A stretch of DNA of 7,781 nucleotides, from assembly GCA_029256485.1 (NCBI GenBank), contig JAQSXU010000150.1, positions 1 to 7,781 on the forward strand, written 5' to 3'. Source of the stretch: Clostridiaceae bacterium. GTDB lineage: Bacteria; Bacillota_A; Clostridia; Clostridiales; Clostridiaceae. Positions 4,928 to 7,781 of the stretch are shown piece after piece. Numbering within the stretch: the stretch's first letter is position 1; each line of letters opens with the position of its first letter. Under the pieces are notes generated by a model. The model ran no database searches, was not told where the DNA came from, and saw nothing but the letters and a program-made list of their open reading frames with translations. The position numbers and the translations under genes are program-made.

Positions 4928-5737
4928 ATGAATAACATACCTATATTAAAAATAGAGACCAGAGTAAATTTTAAGTTTATATCTTTATTATGTATTATAA
5001 TGCTTTTTGTTTTGAGAATCCCGTTTTTAGGCTTTTTAACACTAATACTAGGTGAGAAATCCACATCAACTTTATATCCCATTTTCGAGATTGGAACATA
5101 CTTTTTTACAGCGCTTTTTATATGGATAGAAAGAGATAAATTAAAAGAATATCATATGGATACAATATCTGTTCTTATATTTACACTTGGCCCATTGTGG
5201 TTTAAATACAGCAGCCTTAATATTAGAGTTCCAATGATGATAATGGGATTAGTACTTTTAACAGCACTTATTGCATCAAAACATAAATTTTCCAGGGTAA
5301 CCATGAAAAATGTACAATGGATACTTATAGGTATAGCAGCAGGTGCAATTACTGCGATAATATCATCCTACTTTTTATCAAAACAGGTAAGTAACACCGG
5401 GATGAAGGCCACATTTTCTGTAGTGTTAATAACAATTTTAACTCAGCTTACAAATGCAGCTATTTTTGAAGAACCATTTTTCAGAGGTGTTTTATGGGGA
5501 GTTTTAAAGAAACTCAGGTGGAAGGAAGGATGGATTTATCTGACACAGGCGGCGCTTTTCTGGATTGGACATATTTACTACGTGGGTACTTATCCATACT
5601 CTTTTTGGATAGTTGTACCTTTAGCAGCATTAGTGCTTGGTATTCTAGCATGGCGTTCAAGATCTATAGCTACCAGCATGTTTGCTCATGGTATGATAAA
5701 TGGATTAGGACAGATATTAGTTTTTTACAAGTTATAG
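4928..5737 (+). CDS. CPBP family intramembrane metalloprotease
   Basis: This 269-residue polytopic membrane protein has about eight hydrophobic segments. The CPBP (CAAX protease and bacteriocin-processing, formerly Abi) motifs are complete. Motif 1 is FEEPFFRG with Glu181, Glu182 and Arg186. Motif 2 is FWIGH with His215. Motif 3 is MFAHGMIN with His254 and Asn258. These residues form the glutamate/histidine metal site within the membrane. The bacterial members are varied: some process peptides, others give bacteriocin self-immunity or regulate membrane proteins. No bacteriocin precursor is seen here. GGGGG at 4914-4918 lies 9 bases before the ATG, and another AGGAGG at 4885-4890 has no start codon at a useful distance. 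The 46-base gap from the CobD-like gene has no terminator, so the two are probably co-transcribed. A strong terminator follows. Confidence 0.92.
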   Translation: MNNIPILKIETRVNFKFISLLCIIMLFVLRIPFLGFLTLILGEKSTSTLYPIFEIGTYFFTALFIWIERDKLKEYHMDTISVLIFTLGPLWFKYSSLNIRVPMMIMGLVLLTALIASKHKFSRVTMKNVQWILIGIAAGAITAIISSYFLSKQVSNTGMKATFSVVLITILTQLTNAAIFEEPFFRGVLWGVLKKLRWKEGWIYLTQAALFWIGHIYYVGTYPYSFWIVVPLAALVLGILAWRSRSIATSMFAHGMINGLGQILVFYKL

Positions 5738-5743
5738 TTATGA

Positions 5744-5781
5744 AAAAAAGAAAAGAGCATTTCACTGCTCTTTTCTTTTTT
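5744..5781 (+). terminator. Strong intrinsic terminator after the CPBP gene
   Basis: AAAAAAGAAAAGAGCA (5744-5759) pairs perfectly with TGCTCTTTTCTTTTTT (5766-5781) around TTTCAC. The lower stem itself supplies the U-tract. It starts 7 bases after the stop codon. Confidence 0.9.
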
Positions 5782-5849
5782 ATGGTGAAAATAGAGGAAA
5801 GTAATCCATCATGGAGAATATATTATATATTTGAGGGGGGATTGATAAG

Positions 5850-6119
5850 TTGGATAAAAAAGATGAAAAGTTTATTAAAAAATGGAAGCCCATACATGAG
5901 CAGGGAATAGTAAGGTATATATTAAAAGATGCTTTAATGTGTTTTCTAATATTAATTGTAGTTGCTATTATAGCAGTTGTCATATTTCCAGTAAATAAAG
6001 AGAGGTTTTATTATAATATTTCACAAGTAATATTTTTCTATATAATTTGTGAATGTGCACAGGCATTGAGCTGCATTAAAAAGGATAAACGATATGTAGA
6101 AATAACGGGAAATAAATAG
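5850..6119 (+). CDS. Small two-helix membrane protein
   Basis: This 89-residue protein starts at TTG. GAGGGGGG at 5833-5840, 9 bases upstream, is a strong ribosome site that supports this start over the TTG at 5842 in another frame. The N-terminal about 25 residues are basic and charged (KKDEKFIKKWKPIHEQG). Two membrane segments follow at about 26-46 (LKDALMCFLILIVVAIIAVV) and 55-72 (YNISQVIFFYIICECAQA), ending in a basic tail. Proteins with a KKWxxxxxxGxxKYIL-like lead and two helices are common in clostridia as uncharacterised genes, but I cannot name a family. It lies between two strong hairpins and appears to be a single-gene unit. The stop codon TAG is part of the palindrome that follows. 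Confidence 0.75.
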   Translation: MDKKDEKFIKKWKPIHEQGIVRYILKDALMCFLILIVVAIIAVVIFPVNKERFYYNISQVIFFYIICECAQALSCIKKDKRYVEITGNK

Positions 6120-6151
6120 AAGCTTTTCGGCATTGCCGAAAAGCTTCTATT
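6115..6151 (+). terminator. Long perfect palindrome at the stop codon; terminator or repeat hairpin
   Basis: AATAGAAGCTTTTCGGCA (6115-6132) and TGCCGAAAAGCTTCTATT (6134-6151) form 18-base arms with a single base between. The TAG stop is inside the left arm. No long T-run follows (TATTATAAAT). The core TTTTCGGC...GCCGAAAA is shared with hairpin 1 of repeat copy A. The outer AAGCTTTT is shared with a hairpin of copy C. It may thus be a solo hairpin of the same repeat family acting as a terminator. Confidence 0.8.
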
Positions 6152-6167
6152 ATTATAAATATTTATA

Positions 6168-6196
6168 TTGTATTACCAATATTTTAGATGTAAAAT
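6168..6196 (+). promoter_or_regulatory. Possible SDR promoter overlapped by the dyad
   Basis: TTGTAT (6168-6173) and TAAAAT (6191-6196) are spaced by 17 bases. The -10 is 5/6 to consensus but the -35 only 3/6. A start about 7 bases downstream would leave a 5' leader of about 20 bases carrying GAGAGGGG. TATATT at 6164-6169 is an alternative -10. Confidence 0.35.
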
Positions 6197-6206
6197 ATTG
6201 GTAATA
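6171..6206. promoter_or_regulatory. Perfect 16-bp-arm inverted repeat upstream of SDR gene, likely operator
   Basis: TATTACCAATATTTTA (6171-6186) and TAAAATATTGGTAATA (6191-6206) are exact inverted repeats around GATG. The dyad ends 16 bases before the SDR start codon and just before the ribosome site. It could be the operator of a dimeric repressor, especially if the promoter is at 6168-6196, or an RNA hairpin next to the ribosome site. Its sequence is unlike the repeat family hairpins. I do not recognise the regulator. Confidence 0.7.
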
Positions 6207-6222
6207 TGAGAGGGGTGTTATT

Positions 6223-6990
6223 ATGTTCGATTTAACTGGTAAAGTTGCAATTGTTACTGGTGCTTCAAGCGGATTAGGTGCAGATGCTGCAAGGGCATAT
6301 GCAAAGCAGGGCGCAGATGTTGCTCTTTTAGCAAGAAGAAAAGAAAAACTTGAATCTGTTGCTGAAGAAATTAAAAGCATGGGAAGAAAGGCTATAGCTG
6401 TCCAATGTGATGTGTCCAATGAAGAAAGTGTGAAGAACGCAATTACAGAAGTCCTAAACACATTTGGAAAAGTTGATATTCTTCTTAATGATGCAGGAAT
6501 TGCAGCCCGCGGCGGAGTTCATACTTTAACAGAAGAGGAATGGGACAAGAGTATGAACATCAATGTTAAAGGAATGTTTTTAGTGAGTAAATATGTTATA
6601 CCTGAAATGATAAAACAAAATTATGGTAAGATTGTCAACATAAGTTCCATAAATGGACTCATTGCTGATAAAGACGACGTATTTATTCGTCATTCCTATA
6701 ATGCATCAAAGGCAGCAGTTCTTGGATTATCCAAAGGTATGGCAGCATCTTATGCTAGATACAACATTACAGTAAATACAGTATGTCCGGGATTGTTTGA
6801 ATCTGAAATGACAGCAAACACCCTTTTTAAATCGGAAGCATTTTTAAACCTTTACAATCACCTTTGTCCGGCAAACCGTCCAGGAAGAAGAGGAGAATTA
6901 AACGGCACTATCATATACTTCTCCAGTGATGCATCCAGCTATGTTACTGGTCAGTATGTTGTTATAGATGGAGGAACTTCCATTGTATAA
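6223..6990 (+). CDS. SDR family NAD(P)-dependent oxidoreductase
   Basis: This 255-residue classical short-chain dehydrogenase has the usual length. The cofactor site is TGASSGLG (12-19). Arg38-Arg39 after the second strand favours NADP(H), and CDV with Asp63 contacts adenine. The structural NNAG motif is NDAG (89-92). Asn114 (NINVKG), Ser141/142 (VNISS), Tyr159 and Lys163 (YNASK) complete the catalytic tetrad. The Ser-to-Tyr spacing is about 17 instead of the usual 13, with extra residues ADKDDVF. The CPG motif is at 188-190, and the C-terminal GQYVVIDGG is typical. The sequence is of the FabG/gluconate 5-dehydrogenase/hydroxysteroid dehydrogenase type, and the substrate cannot be told. AGGGG at 6211-6215 precedes the ATG. 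No pathway partner adjoins it; the large dyad upstream suggests its own regulation. Its TAA stop is the first three bases of repeat copy C. Confidence 0.93.
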   Translation: MFDLTGKVAIVTGASSGLGADAARAYAKQGADVALLARRKEKLESVAEEIKSMGRKAIAVQCDVSNEESVKNAITEVLNTFGKVDILLNDAGIAARGGVHTLTEEEWDKSMNINVKGMFLVSKYVIPEMIKQNYGKIVNISSINGLIADKDDVFIRHSYNASKAAVLGLSKGMAASYARYNITVNTVCPGLFESEMTANTLFKSEAFLNLYNHLCPANRPGRRGELNGTIIYFSSDASSYVTGQYVVIDGGTSIV

Positions 6991-7117
6991 AGAATAAAGA
7001 TTAAATAACAAAGAATAAATAAGGTTGTTTTGCCAATGGCAAAACTAAAATAAAAGCTTTTAGGCTATGCCTAAAAGCTTCATTATTTGTTCTCTGTTAT
7101 TTGTTATTTCATCTTTA
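6988..7117 (-). repeat. Two-hairpin inverted-repeat element, copy C (inverted)
   Basis: This 130-bp copy is in the opposite orientation to A and B. Its + strand left end, TAAAGAATAAAGATTAAA (6988-7005), matches theirs because the ends are inverted repeats, but the internal order is reversed. GTTTTGCC (7027-7034) pairs with GGCAAAAC (7038-7045), corresponding to hairpin 2. AAGCTTTTAGGC (7054-7065) pairs with GCCTAAAAGCTT (7069-7080), corresponding to hairpin 1. The other end is ATTTCATCTTTA (7106-7117). It overlaps the SDR stop codon and fills the gap between two convergent genes, where it could serve as a two-way terminator. Confidence 0.78.
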
Positions 7118-7147
7118 GCAATTAAAAATTAAAATTTTTAATTGCTA
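7116..7147 (-). terminator. AT-rich hairpin at the pyrophosphatase stop codon
   Basis: TAGCAATTAAAAAT (7116-7129) and ATTTTTAATTGCTA (7134-7147) are exact 14-base inverted arms around a 4-base loop. The arm on the right contains the stop codon of the - strand gene. There is no T-run after it on the - strand, so terminator function is uncertain; repeat copy C begins directly beyond. Confidence 0.5.
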
Positions 7148-7781
7148 GTGTGCTGCGGTAATTGCTGAAGTAAGTGGAGGTATAACCTGCTTCTTTCTTG
7201 AAAGTACTCCAGGTACATAAACGCTGTTATCCTTAAGCTGAACATTGAAGGCTGCAGTAACAAGCTCCTTCCTTTCTCCAGCTACCAGCATTTCTGATCC
7301 ACCTTTTATTATATCAGTAAGCATTAAAATAACTAAATCATAGTTTTCTTTTTCAGATTTTTCTTCCATGAGCTTTAACATGCCTTCCCTCATTGGTTCA
7401 AATCCTTCTATATCCATTGTATTAACCTGTGCAACACCAATCTTCAATTGTTCCAGGGCAAAGGTCTTAAAATCTGTATTGAAGATATCTTCCAGGCTCC
7501 TGCCCTTTAATGAAGTTCCTGCTTTAAACATTTCTTTAGCAAAGGCTTCAACATCAATATCTGCAATGCTTGCCAATCTTTTTAATATTATTTTATCCGT
7601 ATTTGTTGCTGTTGGTGATTTAAACAGCAGTGTGTCTGATATTATTGCCGCACACAGTAAACCAGCAACCTTCTTTGAAGGTCTCAGGCCATGCTCAAAG
7701 AATATGGAACCAACTATTGTGGCTGTACATCCAACAGGTTCATTTCTAAAATAAATTGGCTTTCCTGTCTGAATATCTGCT
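7145..7781 (-). CDS. ppaC: Manganese-dependent (family II) inorganic pyrophosphatase, C-terminal part
   Basis: This is the last about 211 residues of a family II pyrophosphatase; the frame is open to the right edge, so the start lies outside. It hydrolyses pyrophosphate in the cytoplasm, pulling biosynthetic reactions forward. Visible motifs: NEPVGCTATIV, where a His/Asp metal-site region precedes; AAIISDTLLFKSPTATNTD with the metal-binding Asp of SDT; ASIADIDVEAFAKEMFKAGT with the linker; then the DHHA2 domain. The C-terminal SRKKQVIPPL carries the SRKKQ substrate-binding motif that marks the family. An internal TTG at 7576 is not the start. Some clostridial members carry regulatory CBS/DRTGG domains in the N-terminal part; that part is not in the window, so this cannot be judged. 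It converges on the SDR gene. Confidence 0.93.
   Translation of the reverse strand, partial: ADIQTGKPIYFRNEPVGCTATIVGSIFFEHGLRPSKKVAGLLCAAIISDTLLFKSPTATNTDKIILKRLASIADIDVEAFAKEMFKAGTSLKGRSLEDIFNTDFKTFALEQLKIGVAQVNTMDIEGFEPMREGMLKLMEEKSEKENYDLVILMLTDIIKGGSEMLVAGERKELVTAAFNVQLKDNSVYVPGVLSRKKQVIPPLTSAITAAH

Noticed and set aside
4928..5737. CPBP protease as part of a bacteriocin or immunity locus
   Set aside because: No precursor peptide, radical SAM or lanthipeptide enzyme, or ABC exporter is near; the 89-residue neighbour lacks a leader and GG site.
5494..5910. 138-codon + strand frame spanning the end of the CPBP gene
   Set aside because: It crosses a strong terminator, overlaps the CPBP motifs in another frame, and has no ribosome site.
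7368..7754. 128-codon + strand frame opposite the pyrophosphatase
   Set aside because: It is antisense to the conserved SDT and DHHA2 regions; no start signal was seen.

Overview
The window is AT-rich, with AGGAGG/GGGGG-type ribosome binding sites, TAA/TAG stops, TTG starts and gram-positive flagellar gene order. It looks like the chromosome of a motile, probably spore-forming Clostridium or close relative. The species cannot be fixed from the sequence alone.

Region 1 (1-2855) is the end of a flagellar operon, all on the + strand and tightly packed. It holds the 3' part of the motility sigma factor gene (fliA/sigD), a SwrB-like single-pass membrane protein, a 61-residue membrane protein, and two rod/hook-basal-body genes of the FlgF/FlgG family. 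The 61-residue gene and flgF overlap by ATGA.

Region 2 (2856-3600) is 745 bases with no intact gene. It has two direct copies (A, B) of a 130-145 bp element carrying two hairpins and imperfect terminal inverted repeats. Between them lies a remnant that appears to be the 3' end of an insertion sequence, with the C-terminal 58 residues of a transposase on the - strand. A third, inverted copy (C) sits at 6988-7117. Hairpins in different copies differ by paired (compensating) changes.

Region 3 (3601-6150) is an accessory stretch. It contains a methionine-rich small protein with an 18-bp tandem repeat and a possible SigK/SigE-type promoter. Next is a membrane protein that appears to be a degenerate CobD/CbiB relative, with a troubled start site. 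A CPBP-family intramembrane protease and a small two-helix membrane protein follow. Strong hairpin terminators separate most of these units.

Region 4 (6150-7781) has an SDR oxidoreductase preceded by a perfect 16-bp-arm dyad that may overlap its promoter. Convergent to it is the C-terminal part of a family II (manganese-dependent) inorganic pyrophosphatase. Repeat copy C and an AT-rich hairpin fill the gap between the two.

The flagellar genes form a coherent pathway: a late sigma factor, an export/assembly accessory and rod parts. The other genes show no obvious common pathway. The best leads are the hairpin repeat family, the degenerate CobD-like protein with its G-tract start, and the SDR operator-like dyad. 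I do not see a defence system, CRISPR array, prophage or biosynthetic cluster.
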